A stretch of 64,000 nt of DNA from Macrosoma leucophasiata (GCA_036365455.1 JAWQUS010000022.1:8246001-8310000); one strand, 5' to 3'; positions 20,455-32,323 are shown, counted from the first letter of the stretch. Numbers and translations: made by a program. The notes: generated from the sequence alone by a model not told the origin.

Positions 20455-21235
20455 TACGAAAGAGAAAATCAGCTAGATTCGACTTCGTAGAACGTAATGC
20501 ACGCTTAAATGTCTTTGCCTTTGGCGGCGTCGTGTGGCGGGTTGCTCACTTCCCTCTAAAATGGTCGAGGAGGGCAATGGCTGTCACATGCGTCATACTC
20601 GTGAACGGGTGCTGTTGGTGGGGACTGGTCTGTTCTGGTTTGCAGGGGCTACATCACATTTAGTAGATAGCAGTTTATTTGCATCTATGCTATGGACGTT
20701 GACATTATTTGATTTTTCACGATAATCTGTACTAGATTTAAGCTCTCATTTAAAAGAGCTCTTACTGAGTTTGTTGGGTAGCGGAGTTCTTCTCAGTAGT
20801 GACTGCACTTGGAACTCTGCTAAGTGAATAACATTGATCTTGACGAATAAGTTTTTCTTTTTCTTCATTTATTATCATTGAAGGAATTGAAAAATTTTAT
20901 GATTATTATGTTTTAACCAAATAGTTAAAATTTTAATTTTTAATTTACTATTAATATATGATTTTGCTTTTACTATATGTAATGGTTATTCGCTCTAGGT
21001 AGTTTATGATTTATTGACGTTTTGAAAGTATCTGTAAAGATCTATTCGAAATAAAAATATTTTCTATTCTATTCTATTCTATTCTAGAACTTTATCGCTG
21101 TTGCACACTGCCTACGTAAGCTCTGATAGTCCGGTATTGGTCAAAAGTTGATTAAAACGGTCGACGTCACATAGGTAAGGTGTAAAAGAGATAACGCTCT
21201 ACAGATCCGAAATCTCCTAAAGTCAATGTACAAAT
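20455..21235 (+). mobile_element. MITE-1 copy interrupted by a LINE 3' region
   Basis: The MITE-1 left part is at 20455-20514 and the right part at about 21088-21235. Between them lies other DNA and a LINE-like 3' end (20830-21085) with a tail of TTCTA repeats. Short similar sequences AGAACGTAAT and AGAACTTTAT flank the interruption. Confidence 0.6.
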
Positions 21236-21478
21236 CCAAAATTGTCCCAGGAAGCCAGGCCCACAAGGTACGATGATTGTCGAAGAAAATACCAAGTCCA
21301 GAACGAGAGAGATTTATTATCAACAATATGAGTGGTTACTTAACAAATAAAAAATCTCCATAACGCGTTCTATAATGAATACAGTTCTACACTAGCGCCA
21401 TCTATCGGCATAAAACAAACTTGTGTACACAAATTCTAAACTTAACAGTCGATGTGCAATATTTCTTGTTGGATACTC

Positions 21479-21620
21479 TCCTCCTTATTCATAAACGTAT
21501 TTTAGCTAAAGTGTTGCTAATCTTTCCTTTGTCTTTTTCTATCCTGCACATTTGACAATGCAACTGACTAGGACAAAGCATTCAATGGCTAAAACGTATC
21601 TAATGTACGTTTATCTAATC
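21479..21620 (+). mobile_element. MITE-3, partial copy
   Basis: It has TTATTCATAAACGTATTTTA, then GCTAAAGTGTTGCTAATCT. The right terminal repeat has decayed (ACGTTTATCTAATC). Confidence 0.65.
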
Positions 21621-21714
21621 ACTATTTAAATTCAAAGAAACATACAAGTGTAGGCGGCAATATTAACCGCAATGTGTGAAATGTATGTTCGTCGGTTTCA
21701 CAATATAAAAATAA

Positions 21715-22995
21715 TTTATTTATTTATTTATTTATTTCACCAACTTAAATCTATCCTTACAGGTGGCTACCCAATGCGATAGACAAGCAATAGATATTAT
21801 TTTAAAGATTAAAATACATTCACAATTAAAATAGATTAAAATACATTAAATAATTTCAAAATACATTATAAAATTAAATTACATTAACATACAATAACAT
21901 ATTGATATAATTCCAATTTATTAAATTAAGATTGCAAATTGTATTGCATTACTTATAACTAATGACACCTAAAGCTACCTTCGTAAATTCACTCAGAGAA
22001 CAAGTGAATATATCTATATCTCTAGCAATGAGATTCATAGTGCGAAGACTCCGCGTCAGAGGTGCCTCTTGTAGCAGATTTGTCCGACAACGTGGTATGG
22101 CCAGCAATACTGGCATACTACGTCTCCATATGTATTTATCTGGCACATATATATTTATTTCACCAAGTAAGTTGGTATTATATACTTTGCCTCTCAATAA
22201 TTTAAAGATATATAAAACTAGAGCAAATTCCCTTCTTACTATCAGTTTATTATACCCGACCATCCCTAGAACAAATAAAGTTGGATATGTGAGTGGATAG
22301 GCAGGATATACACCATAGAGTCTAAAATATAAGTATCTCACAAATTTATTTTGAAGCCTTTCCAACATTGTGATGTATTTTTGCTCATGTGGAGACCATA
22401 TAACTGCACAGTACTCCAATTGACTCCGGACTAATGCCTTATACAAAGATTCGATTGCTTTGATGTTTGTAAAAGTGCGAACTGTTCTCATTACAAATCC
22501 TAGAGTCCGAAAAGCTTTTTTACAAATGTTTGTGATATGGCTAGCAAACTTTAGATCTGATGATAGGTGGACCCCCAGGTCTTTTACTTTGTTGACCCTA
22601 ACTAACTCAGTCCCACTGACCTTGTATGTGTATTGGATTGGAGTGCGTGCCCGAGTGAAACTTATAGTGACACACTTGGAAGTGTTAAATTGAACAGAAT
22701 TTTCCCTACACCAATCCGCTACTCTGTTAATGTCCTCTTGCAACTTCTCACAGTCCCGTACACATTGTACAGCAAGAGTCAATTTGAGGTCATCGGCAAA
22801 CAAAAGACATTGTGCGTATTTAACTATTTTGGGTAAGTCATTTATCATTAAAATAAAAGACAAAGGCCCAAGATTGGACCCTTGACTTACTCCAGACCAC
22901 GTAAAATATGGTTCCGATCTGCGTCCTGCGTATTCTACGTACTGCTGTCTATCTCGCATATAACTACCAATTAGGAAATAAGTGTGTGAGGACTG
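21715..22995 (-). pseudogene. Jockey-group LINE, 5'-truncated reverse transcriptase
   Basis: The - strand frame starting at 22959 and ending at 21949 gives 336 residues. It has GVSQGSNLGPLSFILMINDL (polymerase block 4), LFADDLKL with the catalytic FADD, then LEYCAVIWSPHEQKYITMLE and a C-terminal domain. A TTTA run on the + strand at 21715-21738 corresponds to a TAAA tail. In-frame sequence continues upstream of the methionine (YFLIGSYMRDRQQY) to a stop near 23000, so the fingers blocks and any endonuclease are missing. It is a dead-on-arrival insertion in intron 1 and antisense in value only; here it lies in the same orientation as PPP1R15. Confidence 0.92.
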
Positions 22996-23289
22996 ACGAC
23001 AAAGCTATTATATTTGAATCAGAATTTCACAAGCATTCAAGGCGTCGACTACAACCGAATCGCGTCGAGTTGAGAGTGTTGAGACTCATTATTTCTTATG
23101 GCGAAAGATTCGATTCGGCTCATCAAGGTGTGATTTTGTACCTACTAGTTGTAAATAAAAAAAAAACATTATTTTTCGAATATTCAAAGCAACGAATTCT
23201 GAATTATTTAAATAAAAACACAAAATCTTAGAACGTTAGCTCCCTATCCGGGAATCGCACCCAGAACCCCTGCAAGGGTTCAGCAGACA

Positions 23290-23676
23290 TTTTTTTTATG
23301 TAATGAGGGTGGGTGGCAAACAAGCGTGCAGTTCACATTGATGTTAAGTGATAACTGCAGCCTATCGACAGAGAATATGTAATAATACTACGTATAGAAT
23401 GGACACTTCGACGTCCCGCCCGATTTCCCCGCCTCACCCAACATCTCCCCCATCTTAAGGGCAACGTTTGGTATTTTCTACGTGCTACGCACACAAGTAC
23501 ACGTGTAAATACACGTTACTGATTGATGTCTGTGTAATAGAGACCAAAATAAGCGTTTGTATGGAATTTTGGCGGAGTGTCCGCGGTGTTCTATCGACGC
23601 CCACACAAAGACCAGAGGTCAAAATGTAAATACGTTGCCACCCCTGAGACCTTAGTGTGATAGTTATAACGGGCCC
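23290..23676 (-). mobile_element. SINE-A copy split by element E
   Basis: SINE-A in reverse at 23290-23369 and 23591-23676. The element E insert lies between copies of CTATCGAC. Confidence 0.88.
23370..23590 (-). mobile_element. Element E, complete with 8-bp target duplication
   Basis: It is 221 bp, from AGAGAATATGTAATAATACT to GAGTGTCCGCGGTGTT, flanked by CTATCGAC at 23362-23369 and 23591-23598. No terminal inverted repeat is visible. Confidence 0.88.
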
Positions 23677-24175
23677 ACAATGAGCCAATGTTATTTAAAA
23701 AAAAAAATTACATGCATAAAACATGCAGTAAATAGAATTGGACGTATTAGTGATGTAGTAAAAAGATTGTGCGTAGTTTTTATCTAGCTGATTACAAGTC
23801 ACTGGTCATGCTACATAATCTAACATACAAATCTCGTGTAAATTATCGATACTTTCTTCTACATTATCAATGAATTGTTGGAGAAAAACTCCCAATTTCC
23901 ATTGCTATCCATAGTCTAAACAGTACGGCAGGTGCACCCTACACTAGCCGTGCAAATTCTTCGCGGACACTTATCCAGGAAAGCAGGACTAGACTTGTGT
24001 CTGAAGTCGAACCCTCTTTGGAGCGGGTCTTGGATTGGGGATCGACTTAATTTAGTGTAGTTCAACCCCTCGAAGACAAGTCTGCGCGTTCACCGCTAAA
24101 AAAAGCCCCATTCATTGTAGCACCACAGTTCCAGGGTACTAAGCCGTAAGAGTATCGGTATCCTGAGCGTCGACA

Positions 24176-24425
24176 TATCGAACGAAGTGCAATTTGGGAG
24201 TCACATTGAGTGTAAAACCAAGTTGGCATCCGAAAAGCTACGGGTGCTTAACAAAGCAAGGCAGTATTTCACATTGGGACAGCTACAAGTTTTATAAGGT
24301 CCAAAATGCGGCCTCATCTGGAATACTGCTCTCATTTGTGGTGAGCCCCCAAATACCAGCTCCACTTGACTCCCTACAAAGACGCGCCGTTCGTATCGTT
24401 AACAATCCAGGACTTACTGACAGAC
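24176..24425 (+). pseudogene. LINE reverse transcriptase remnant
   Basis: Pieces in shifting frames resemble the thumb or C-terminal region of R1/Jockey-like LINEs: EKLRVLNKARQYFTLGQ, then PLDSLQRRAVRIVNNPGLTD. At least two frame breaks are present. Confidence 0.7.
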
Positions 24426-24454
24426 TCGTACAACAATATAAGAGAGTATTTATG

Positions 24455-24505
24455 TATGTATCAGAGGTAGGGGTAGGCAGAGAGTGTGGAGCGCAACATA
24501 GAATA
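24455..24505 (-). repeat. LINE-D 3' tail fragment
   Basis: GGGGTAGGCAGAGAGTGT and GGAGCGC match, in reverse, the terminal part of the LINE fragments at 29274-29840 and 42355-42690. Confidence 0.55.
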
Positions 24506-25054
24506 AAATCTTAAAAAAATATATGCTGTAGTTATTAATTAAAACATTCAAATGAAACTCAGTTTGAACGAGATGTTTTAATAGTGTTTGGGATCTGACA
24601 CAATTTTCAAAAACTGCAATAAAGATTCTGGATAAAAATTACTACAGAATCCTTCATGAGCAAGTCCGACTCGCACTTTGCAAACCTCTTAAGGTTATCC
24701 GAGGTTCACCCGGAGGCTATTCATAATATTAAAATAACGATTGTACAGTTTGTACACCTGAATAAACGAAAAAGTTCAAGGTAAATTTCATATTATTAGA
24801 ACTTGACAATGTTGATAAAATTTGACCACCGGATATGTTATCAGTGGGATATTTTATCTGATGCAAGCCGCACTAAATAATTATGCGGTATCACTATTAC
24901 GGAATAGAAAATAAATAGAAATAAAGCATAATGGTGATGCTTGCAATCTATCAATGTAGGTTTTGAGAAAGTTTCATTTAAAATTTGTGTAGTTCGAGGG
25001 TTACGAGGCCACCGGATTACCCAATCTGAAGCCAAATGTAATATATGGCCCCAT

Positions 25055-25790
25055 AACATAGAGCTACACGGGCCACCGGACGTGGCGGACCGGAGGGGAG
25101 TAGCCATATGCAGGTAGGGTTACCACCTCTTAGCTGTCTAAATCCGGGAGAAAAAAAAAAATAAAATCATAACTTTTATTTAATTTTAAACTTATAAAAC
25201 CATAGAAATAATTGTATTTAGTCAAAATACGAGGCAAGTGCATGGATTGCTGTTAGATGCAGACTAATGAGCGAACGAATGAAACTTATAACAAATGAGA
25301 AACGAAAATGAATGAGCTATGGACGACGCAATCTCTCAGAAGAAACAATAAAATAAAGTATCTAAACGCACACAAATTACTTTATACGAAACTAGCTAGC
25401 TACCCACTGGCGAGTAGTGGCGTCAGTGGCAAGATGGGGAGAAGGCCGTTATCGAACGCGGTCGTGATTTACGCCGCTCTTAGCCAATTCGATCTCGCGT
25501 GTCGTTACTTTTGAACAACTTGTTTTTCCGGGAGAATTGAGTATATTTTAAATTCTTTCCGGAAGACGGGAGATTTTAATTTTCAGAGCTCGAATCCGGG
25601 AGACTCCCGGAATTCCGGGAGAGGTGGCAACCCTCTATGCAGGCTTTCCCCTATGTCAAAGTACAAGCGCAAGTGGTCGTATGCCTGTCGCCTAGATGTT
25701 TAAATGTGTGTGTGAAATTGTACAGATTTTTTATTAAAGTCAAGGTGTGAGTTTCGTACTTACTCTCGCAAACAATTACAGACTAACGTT
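25055..25790 (+). repeat. Repeat family G, interrupted by a hAT-like element
   Basis: GACCGGAGGGGAGTAGCC, TATGCAGG and, after the insert, CTTTCCCCTATGTCAAAGTA, then GTCGCCTAGATGTTTAAATG. Relatives: 30583-30690, 32620-32665, 32975-33050 (inverse), 44424-44512 with 45003-45080, and the inverted-repeat copy at 57823-57900. Confidence 0.75.
25115..25635. mobile_element. hAT-like non-autonomous transposon, 521 bp
   Basis: The ends TAGGGTTACCACCTCT and AGAGGTGGCAACCCTC are near-perfect inverted repeats, and TATGCAGG is duplicated exactly on both sides (25107-25114 and 25636-25643). An 8-bp duplication is characteristic of hAT and some other superfamilies. A 68-codon frame inside shows no transposase motif. 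Confidence 0.9.
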
Positions 25791-25835
25791 TTCCAAGGGA
25801 TTCGCGAGCTTCATACATTTCATACATTCATAAGT

Positions 25836-25930
25836 CTGCCTGTGACCAAGGTAGCTGGAAAGCGACCGAAACGTCGGGTAAGAAAGAGAAGTTGGGAGTA
25901 GTACACGCGAGAAAATCCGCAACGGTAATT
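25836..25930 (-). repeat. GTTTCGGTCGC repeat
   Basis: In reverse it reads TTCTTACCCGACGTTTCGGT, CGCTTTCCAGCTACC. The same block is at 10130, 42725 and 43035. Host element unknown. Confidence 0.5.
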
Positions 25931-26005
25931 ACTGTTTTGCATCGGTAATAAACGCTATGCCTACTCCTCTCCGGTCGGCCGGTGGCCTGTGTTTCTCTAT
26001 GCCTT

Positions 26006-26169
26006 GTAATAAATATCACAGAGACATAACGACTTATGTCTGAGCTCAGGGGGTGGCAACGCATCTGCATTTTGAACTCAAACTTTTGTTAGGTGTCTAT
26101 AGGCTGCAGTCATCACTTAACATCAATGTGAGTTGCATGCTTGTATGGCACTTTCCTTACATAAAAAAA
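26006..26169 (+). mobile_element. SINE-A copy, 3' half, second subfamily
   Basis: It starts at AATAAATATCACAGAGACAT and ends in a poly-A tail. Confidence 0.8.
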
Positions 26170-26893
26170 CTATTTGGCGGTATAGATACATTTGACAATC
26201 CGATGGCCTAAACCAGCACCAGAGTTTAGCCACCAATAAAATATATATTATGCTGATTTGATTTTTTATAATATACCTAACAAAGACTGTCAACACAATT
26301 AAGAATGTCGTCATTTGACAGACAACTGACCCCAAAAGTTATGCATACAAGTGTTTACGGCTGCGCACGCGCACGCGTTCGCCACGTGAAGTTTATCAAG
26401 AAACCGAGCACGGAATGTGGTTATATGCAATATATTTATAATGCTTGTATTAATATTAATTATTTATATGATTTGTAAGGTTATGTGCTCATGCGCAGTG
26501 TATAATGGCTGCGTTATATTATGAGTTAGCCGACCTGGCGAACTTCGTACCGTCTTGGAATTAAATGTGTGAAACATTTGGCTGGTGCAAACCATTTGTA
26601 TGGTAAAAAAATGTTGTACTTATTTACTATTTTCCTAGTTTTTTTTTTAAATTTTATCACCGTTTTATCTTTTTTTGGACTCCTACGAATATTAGTCTAT
26701 TCAAGACTAAAATTTGCCAAATCGGTCCGTAGTTCTAGCCGTTCTCGAGTTAGCGCGACTAACAAACATAATTTCATTTTTATATATTTCTTTAATAGCT
26801 TTAACTGTCCCACTGCTGGCAAAAAGCTTTTAAAATTCAAAATTCAAACCATTAATTTCAAATTGGTCTACAAGGACACTTTTGCATTATCGG

Positions 26894-26937
26894 GTTATGA
26901 GCTACCTAGAGATATTGATCTCTAGGTAGCTCATAAC
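26894..26937. repeat. Perfect 20-bp inverted repeat with 4-nt loop
   Basis: The arms are GTTATGAGCTACCTAGAGAT (26894-26913) and its exact complement (26918-26937), with loop ATTG. Confidence 0.95.
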
Positions 26938-27009
26938 TTATAATAATGACTTATAATAATAATCCAATAGGTATTAATAAATACCAATTTAATAATTATA
27001 TTTAACCGA

Positions 27010-27180
27010 CACGTAAATCATCAAATTTTTCAATTCCTTCATAGAAGAAAATGAAAAATCTGTTCGTCATAATCATAGTCATTTACTTAGCAAGTGCAGG
27101 CACTACTGAGAAGAACTCCGCTACCCAACAAACTCAGCGTGTTGCTCCTTTGTCAAAACCTTAGATTTAATACAACTTTT
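27010..27180 (-). repeat. LINE-like 3' fragment
   Basis: In reverse, GAGTTTGTTGGGTAGCGGAG and the TTTTCAATTCCTTCA-type block match 20745-20890. Confidence 0.5.
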
Positions 27181-27450
27181 ATTACTTAGCTTAATATAGT
27201 CTGATATTTTTTTATTTCCCATAATATTATACCCCGCAAGTGGGCCGTATGTTTTATATTAATTTATTACCTTTTCATATTTGGGTCATTGATTTAAACG
27301 AGATTGATACTGTTCCATACATTTCTCAGCCCAGTGTTAACACTGTATAAATTTTGTCATTTTCAAATTACTACAAAATAAATAATTTGAAATTAAATCA
27401 TTTTTTGAACAGCCAGTAATTGATGTAAATACCTATGTTACCCATGTTTT

Positions 27451-27717
27451 ACTGGTGGTAGAGCTCCAGTGACGGAGCTCGCGGGCGTAGGCACCACTGC
27501 ATTACCTAATATACTTGCCGCTAAATGGTAGTGTTCAGCACTATCGTGTTCCGGTCAGGTGGTAATGTACGGCCCTGTAATTTCCGGCACAGAGGCATAA
27601 CACCTTAGGCCTCAGGAGTGGTAACGCATCTGCATTTTGACCTTAGTCTTTGTGTAAGTGTCTATAGGCTGCGTAAATGTGAGCTGCATACTTGTTTGCC
27701 ACTACCATTACAAAAAA
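27451..27717 (+). mobile_element. SINE-A copy with short target duplication
   Basis: It is complete from ACTGGTGGTAGAGCTCC to poly-A, lacking only a short block near the tail. ATGTTT occurs directly before the start (27444-27449) and after the A-run (27717-27722). Confidence 0.92.
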
Positions 27718-28285
27718 TGTTTAAGTAAAAGTTGGTTTAGATTGCTAATTGTTAACTGTATTATATTATATTAGTCAAAATGTACTGTGTAATGGGCTAG
27801 CCAGTAACAATTTTGTGGGCCCAAAATGACCCATCTTCTTTGTGTACTAGACTGCTACTAAACAGATCAGCTGCTTTCGCCTAACATTGGCTGTGATAGA
27901 TGGACAGATAGACAGACGCATGAGTGATTTTATCCGGGTACAGTTTTTCTTTTTGAGGTATGGGAGGTAGGGTTACAAGGGTATTATTACGTAATTACAA
28001 GTTTTATAAAGCGTTGGCAGTCACGAAGCACAGCTAGTATGATGTACAATGAATATTTACACGGATCAAACATTGCGTGACTATATAAGGAAAATTATGG
28101 TGTTTCCTTCCAAATTCCTAAATATAGCATATTGAAGTCAACCACGAAAATTGATTACTAAATTTAATACAGTAGAATAACAGTATCGGAGCTCAATTGC
28201 GTACGCACCACTGCATCATGTAATCAAGCTTGCTCATGCGAATGCGAATGTCAAGAAAAATGCGAATATTCGTTACATTACTAAT

Positions 28286-28752
28286 GCAAACATCCACAAT
28301 TCGCCGGTTACGCTTTGGCCCATGTAACAGGTGGCGAGCCTGTTGACATTTCCGGGCACATTACCAAACTTCGATGTCCTGGACAACTTCCACAAAATGG
28401 GAAAAACCCAATAGAATCAGAGATAAAGGATTTTACACTATTACACACCGCGGACACTCCCCTAAAATTCCATACAAACGCTTAATTTGGTCTCTATTAC
28501 ACAGACATCAATTAGTGACGTGTATTTACACGTGCACCTGTGTGCGTAGCACGTAGAGAATACCAACCGTCACCCATAAGAGGGGGAGAGGTTGGGTGAT
28601 GCGGGGAAATCGGGCGGGACGTCAGTGTCCATTCTATACGTAGTATTATTACATATTCTCTGACTATTATCTCTGATAGTCCCCCGGGAATCGAACCCAG
28701 GACCCCAGCGTAGTAGAAGTGGCCTGCTACCACTAGGCTACTGAGGCAGTTT
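28286..28752 (-). mobile_element. SINE-C copy split by element E
   Basis: In reverse, the body (28286-28443) and head (28664-28752, with GAATCGAACCCAGGACC and GGCTACTGAGGCAGT) flank an element E. ACTATTA is duplicated at the junctions. Confidence 0.85.
28444..28663 (+). mobile_element. Element E copy inside SINE-C
   Basis: It runs from CACCGCGGACACTCC to ACATATTCTCTG, about 220 bp. The 7-bp ACTATTA (or 8 bp with one change) lies on both sides (28437-28443, 28664-28670). Confidence 0.85.
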
Positions 28753-28821
28753 CAAGTAATAAAGTAGTTAAATTATTCCAAACAGTACTGAGCTATTCAT
28801 CTTAATAAATCTTGTTATCTA

Positions 28822-29039
28822 TCTATACAAATAAATAAAATTGGAGTGTCTGTTTGTAATGTAAAAATAACCGCTTTTTACTAAATACATATGTATGTAT
28901 ACACGGTACATATGCCAAAACAACATTTTTTACAATTTTTGTCTGTCTGTTTGTTCCCGCTAATCTTGGGAACAGCTGGACCGATTTTGACGGGACTTTC
29001 ACTGGCAGATAGCGTAGACGAACTCGCGGACACAGCTAG
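28822..29039 (+). mobile_element. Short Helitron-like element
   Basis: It begins TCTATACAAATAAATAAAAT after an A and ends GCGGACACAGCTAG before a T, as Helitrons do (TC...CTRR between A and T). The interior contains GGACCGATTTTGACGGGACT. Relatives: 50081-50398, 50525-51495 and 59235-59550. Confidence 0.8.
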
Positions 29040-29059
29040 TACATAAATAAAAAACAATT

Positions 29060-29290
29060 GCTGTTAGTTAGTTTCGCTAAAACTCGAGAACGGCTAGAAC
29101 GATTTGGCAAATTTTGGTTTTGAATGTTTTTTGGAAGTCTAGTGAAGGTTTAAAAGGTAAGAAAATATGAAGAAATTGAAGGGAAGTAAAAACGACAATT
29201 TCATTTTCCCATACAAATAGTCCGTATCTATCAAACCTTTGACACATTATTTCATTGTGAGGCAATACGAAGTTTGCCGGGTCAGCTAGT
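29060..29290 (+). mobile_element. Second Helitron-like family
   Basis: The 3' end GAAGTTTGCCGGGTCAGCTAG|T follows CATACAAATAGTCCGTATC. Relatives are at 41970-42065, 57685-57790 (inverse) and 58690-58930 (inverse). The 5' end is unclear. Confidence 0.65.
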
Positions 29291-29840
29291 TTGTAATAAT
29301 AAAAAGTTTATTCTAGTTCTAAAAGTTCGACTAGCCGTACATAATGCTGTACTTACTCCAACGCTTTTATATGGAAGCGAGAGCTGGGTATGCAGGAAAG
29401 AGCATGAAAGTAAGTTGAACGCGGTCGAGATGAGATCTTTGCGCAAGATCTGCGGTGTATCACTCACCGATCGCGTTCGTAATGAAGATGTAAGAAAGAG
29501 ACTTTGTGTGAATGATAGTATCGGTGTAAAAATGAAAAAAGGCATGCTCCGATGGTTCGGGCATATAGAAAGAATGTCGAATGAGCGAATGACTAAACAG
29601 ATATACAATGCGAATGTGGATGGTTGCAGAGGCCCAGGAAGACCAAGGCTGACCTACCATGACCAAATAGGTCGAGTTCTGTCTGATGGTGGTGTCAAAA
29701 GTCTTAGGAATCGGCGTGCATGTATGAAGAGAATGATGAAGGTAGACGAGGCACGAGAGGTTTGTCAGAACCGGGATGTCTGGCGCTCTACACTCTCTGC
29801 CTACCCCGTTAGGGACCTGGCGTGAAGATACATAAAAAGT
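29274..29840 (+). pseudogene. LINE-D reverse transcriptase C-terminal fragment with 3' tail
   Basis: A 183-codon open frame encodes LTPTLLYGSESWVCRKEHES, LNAVEMRSLRKICGVSLTDR and MLRWFGHIERM, followed by GRPRLTYHDQI. This arrangement follows the catalytic domain in RTE-like and related LINEs. The 3' end CTCTGCCTACCCCGTTAGGG, CCTGGCGTGAAGATACAT closely resembles the tail of SINE-C. The catalytic palm is missing. A second, inverted fragment is at 42355-42690. Confidence 0.88.
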
Positions 29841-30049
29841 TTATCACGCGTAAATTTAATCAGGAAGCAATAAAAACTACCTCGTTAAATCTAGCCAAGC
29901 GAAAGTGACCTTGGGACTAAAGGTACATACTAGGTTATTGCACTTGGAATATTGCCAAAATAGACAAGAAATTTATACGGAAGTGGAAATTGAGCGTCAA
30001 AACACATAATGCATATTTGCAAGGTCAACAACTCACAATCACAATAATA

Positions 30050-30504
30050 TTATAAATGTGAAAGTTTCTTTGTTTGGACGTTTGTCCGTCAATCACGCCG
30101 AAACCACCGCGGACACTCCGCCAAAATTCCATACAAACGCTTAATTTGGTCTCTATTACACAGACATCAATCAGTGACGTGTATTTATTTACACGTACAC
30201 CTGTAGCACGTAGAGAATACCAAACGTCGCCCATAGGAGAGGAGTTTGGGTGAGACGGGGAAATTGGGCGGGACGTCGAAGTGTCCATTCTATTCGTAGT
30301 ATTATTACATATACTCTGCCGAAACTACTGAACGTATTTTAATGAAATTTGTTATACGGATAGGGTATTAGCTGACTCAGATTATAGGATACTTTTTATC
30401 CCGAAAAAATGTTCCTGTGGTATGCCATGGGATGATTTTATGAGTTTCCACAGGTTACACGAAAAGCGAGCTACACGCGGGCGGAGCCGCGGGCAGCTAG
30501 TAAG
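30050..30504 (+). mobile_element. Helitron-like repeat interrupted by element E
   Basis: GTGAAAGTTTCTTTGTTTGG and GTCCGTCAATCACGCCGAAAC precede the element E insert. ACTGAACGTATTTTAATGAAA follows, ending GGAGCCGCGGGCAGCTAG|T. Confidence 0.7.
30105..30317 (+). mobile_element. Element E copy with perfect 8-bp target duplication
   Basis: GCCGAAAC lies at 30097-30104 and 30318-30325. The 213-bp element starts CACCGCGG and ends ATATACTCT. Confidence 0.9.
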
Positions 30505-30582
30505 TAACAAATAACAAAGGAAGTCCCAAATCGTTCTATTGAAATTATTACGACGAGGTACCTACTAATTCAATGATTCAAC

Positions 30583-30690
30583 GACATAGAGCAACACGGG
30601 TCACCGGCCGCGGCGGACCGGAGTGGGCGTATGCAGGCTTTCCCCTCTGTCAAAGTACAAGCCTAAATGGTCTTACGCATGTATTTTTAA
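30583..30690 (+). repeat. Repeat family G fragment
   Basis: It has CATAGAGCAACACGGGTCAC, CGCGGCGGACCGGAGTGGGC and GCAGGCTTTCCCCTCTGTC. Confidence 0.65.
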
Positions 30691-31357
30691 AGTTGCCGGT
30701 TTCCGCAACTGTAAATCGCAACGCGTCGGGCGATTTCACACCCTACACTCTGTGTCCGGAACCGCCAGTGTCGCTTAAAATTTCACAAGTTGTCATAAAA
30801 TTGCAGCAACCGTAAACGTTATAGCATCTATAATTTTTTTATAAGAAACTTTTAAAAGGTTGATAGTTGCCTCAACTTAAGTTGCTCTGTGCCACTCCGT
30901 GGGCAAACTGCCTTAGACTTCATTAAATTCAGTTAAAAACCGATTTCATTTGCCACGCCTGAGAATCCACTTATGCTTTTTTTTTCGTACGACCGCTCTA
31001 AATAGTCATACATAATAATATTTAATAATTACTAAGACTTGACGGGTTAAACGAATTTTTATTTGAATTTTATTGTAATAAATAGCCTAGCAAGAAGAAT
31101 GGTACAATGCCCATACTATAACTATTGTGCACCTATATGTCAATTTGCTCTGAAATATGCACCTATTCTAATAATTGTACTACAAATGTTAACGTCAAAT
31201 AAAAACAATATTATTATATATTATATTAATTTTTACACAAAACATATTGGTATGTACCGAACTTTAAACTAACTACATAAAATATAATAATCGCAATTAA
31301 AAGGGAAAAGTAAAAAAAATACAAAACAATATTTAGAAGTCGGGCTTCAATGTATTG
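30691..31357. other. AT-rich intronic DNA, nothing recognised
   Basis: Frames up to 80 codons exist but carry no motif. No second copy of this stretch was noticed in the window. Confidence 0.4.
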
Positions 31358-31600
31358 TTTTTTTTTTTATTATGAAGGTGAACAAGTCATCAAGCAGTCA
31401 TCACTTAACATGAGTGTAACTGCATTCACATTTATGTTAAGTGATGACTGCCTATAGACACCCACACAAAGACCAGAGGTCAAAATGCAGACGCGTTGCC
31501 ACCCCTGAGACCTTAGTTATTATGTCTCTGTGACAGTTATTACGGGGCCATACATTACCATCTAACTGGAACACGATAGTGCTGAACACTACCATTTAGA
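31358..31600 (-). mobile_element. SINE-A copy, second subfamily
   Basis: It has CCCCTGAGACCTTAGTTATT and CCATCTAACTGGAACACG. Near the tail the block AGTCATCACTTAACAT is repeated in inverse orientation. Confidence 0.85.
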
Positions 31601-31854
31601 TTCACAAATTATTCATCGATCGTAACAAAAGCGGAGAAAGTTGCCACCATCTTGAAATAAAAAATAACTCCATCCTAATACAGCCCGAATGCGCGGCATG
31701 TCTTTATTATTTTTATTAATTGTTTCTCGTGCCAAGAAGACGTGGCTATTCAATTAATGTGTCTAGATCCAACACATTTGTCACTTTTGTCTATTTGTCT
31801 AGCTAGCATTAATCAAGGTCGACCGCCGTTTATCTTCGCATCAATCGATTTTTT

Positions 31855-32127
31855 ACTGGTGGTAGAGCTCGCAGGCGTAGGCACCACCGCATTACCTAAT
31901 ATACTTGCCGCTAAATGGTAGTGTTCAGCACTATCGTGTTCCGGTCAGGTGGTAATGTACGGCCCTGTAATTTCCGGTATAGAGGCATAACACCTTAGGC
32001 CTCAGAAGTGGTAACGCATCTGCATTTTGATCTCTGGTCTTTGTGTGGGTGTCTATAGGCTGCAGTCATCGCTTAACATCAATGTGAAATGCATCCTTGT
32101 TTGCCACTTTCATTACATAAAAAAAAA
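31855..32127 (+). mobile_element. SINE-A copy, nearly full length
   Basis: It runs from ACTGGTGGTAGAGCTCG to poly-A, lacking the right arm of the first hairpin (CAGTGACGGAGCTC). Confidence 0.9.
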
Positions 32128-32323
32128 GAGATTGACGAATTGATTTAACATTTTGGACATTCCATCATCAGTACCATCGCAGTTTTTCCTCCAAACATCA
32201 AAAAAAGGACATTATTCCAAATATATTGGCGGATATTCAACTTTAATCCCAAAAAGAACTTCCGTTTCTGATATTCAGCTAAATCAAAATAATGGGCTTG
32301 TGTCCACAGATCACGGCATCTAC

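Noticed and set aside
26569..26925. 118-codon + strand ORF with hydrophobic start
   Set aside because: Its middle matches common Helitron-like text (CCAAATCGGTCCGTAGTTCT, CCGTTCTCGAGTTAGCG), and it ends in the 20-bp palindrome.
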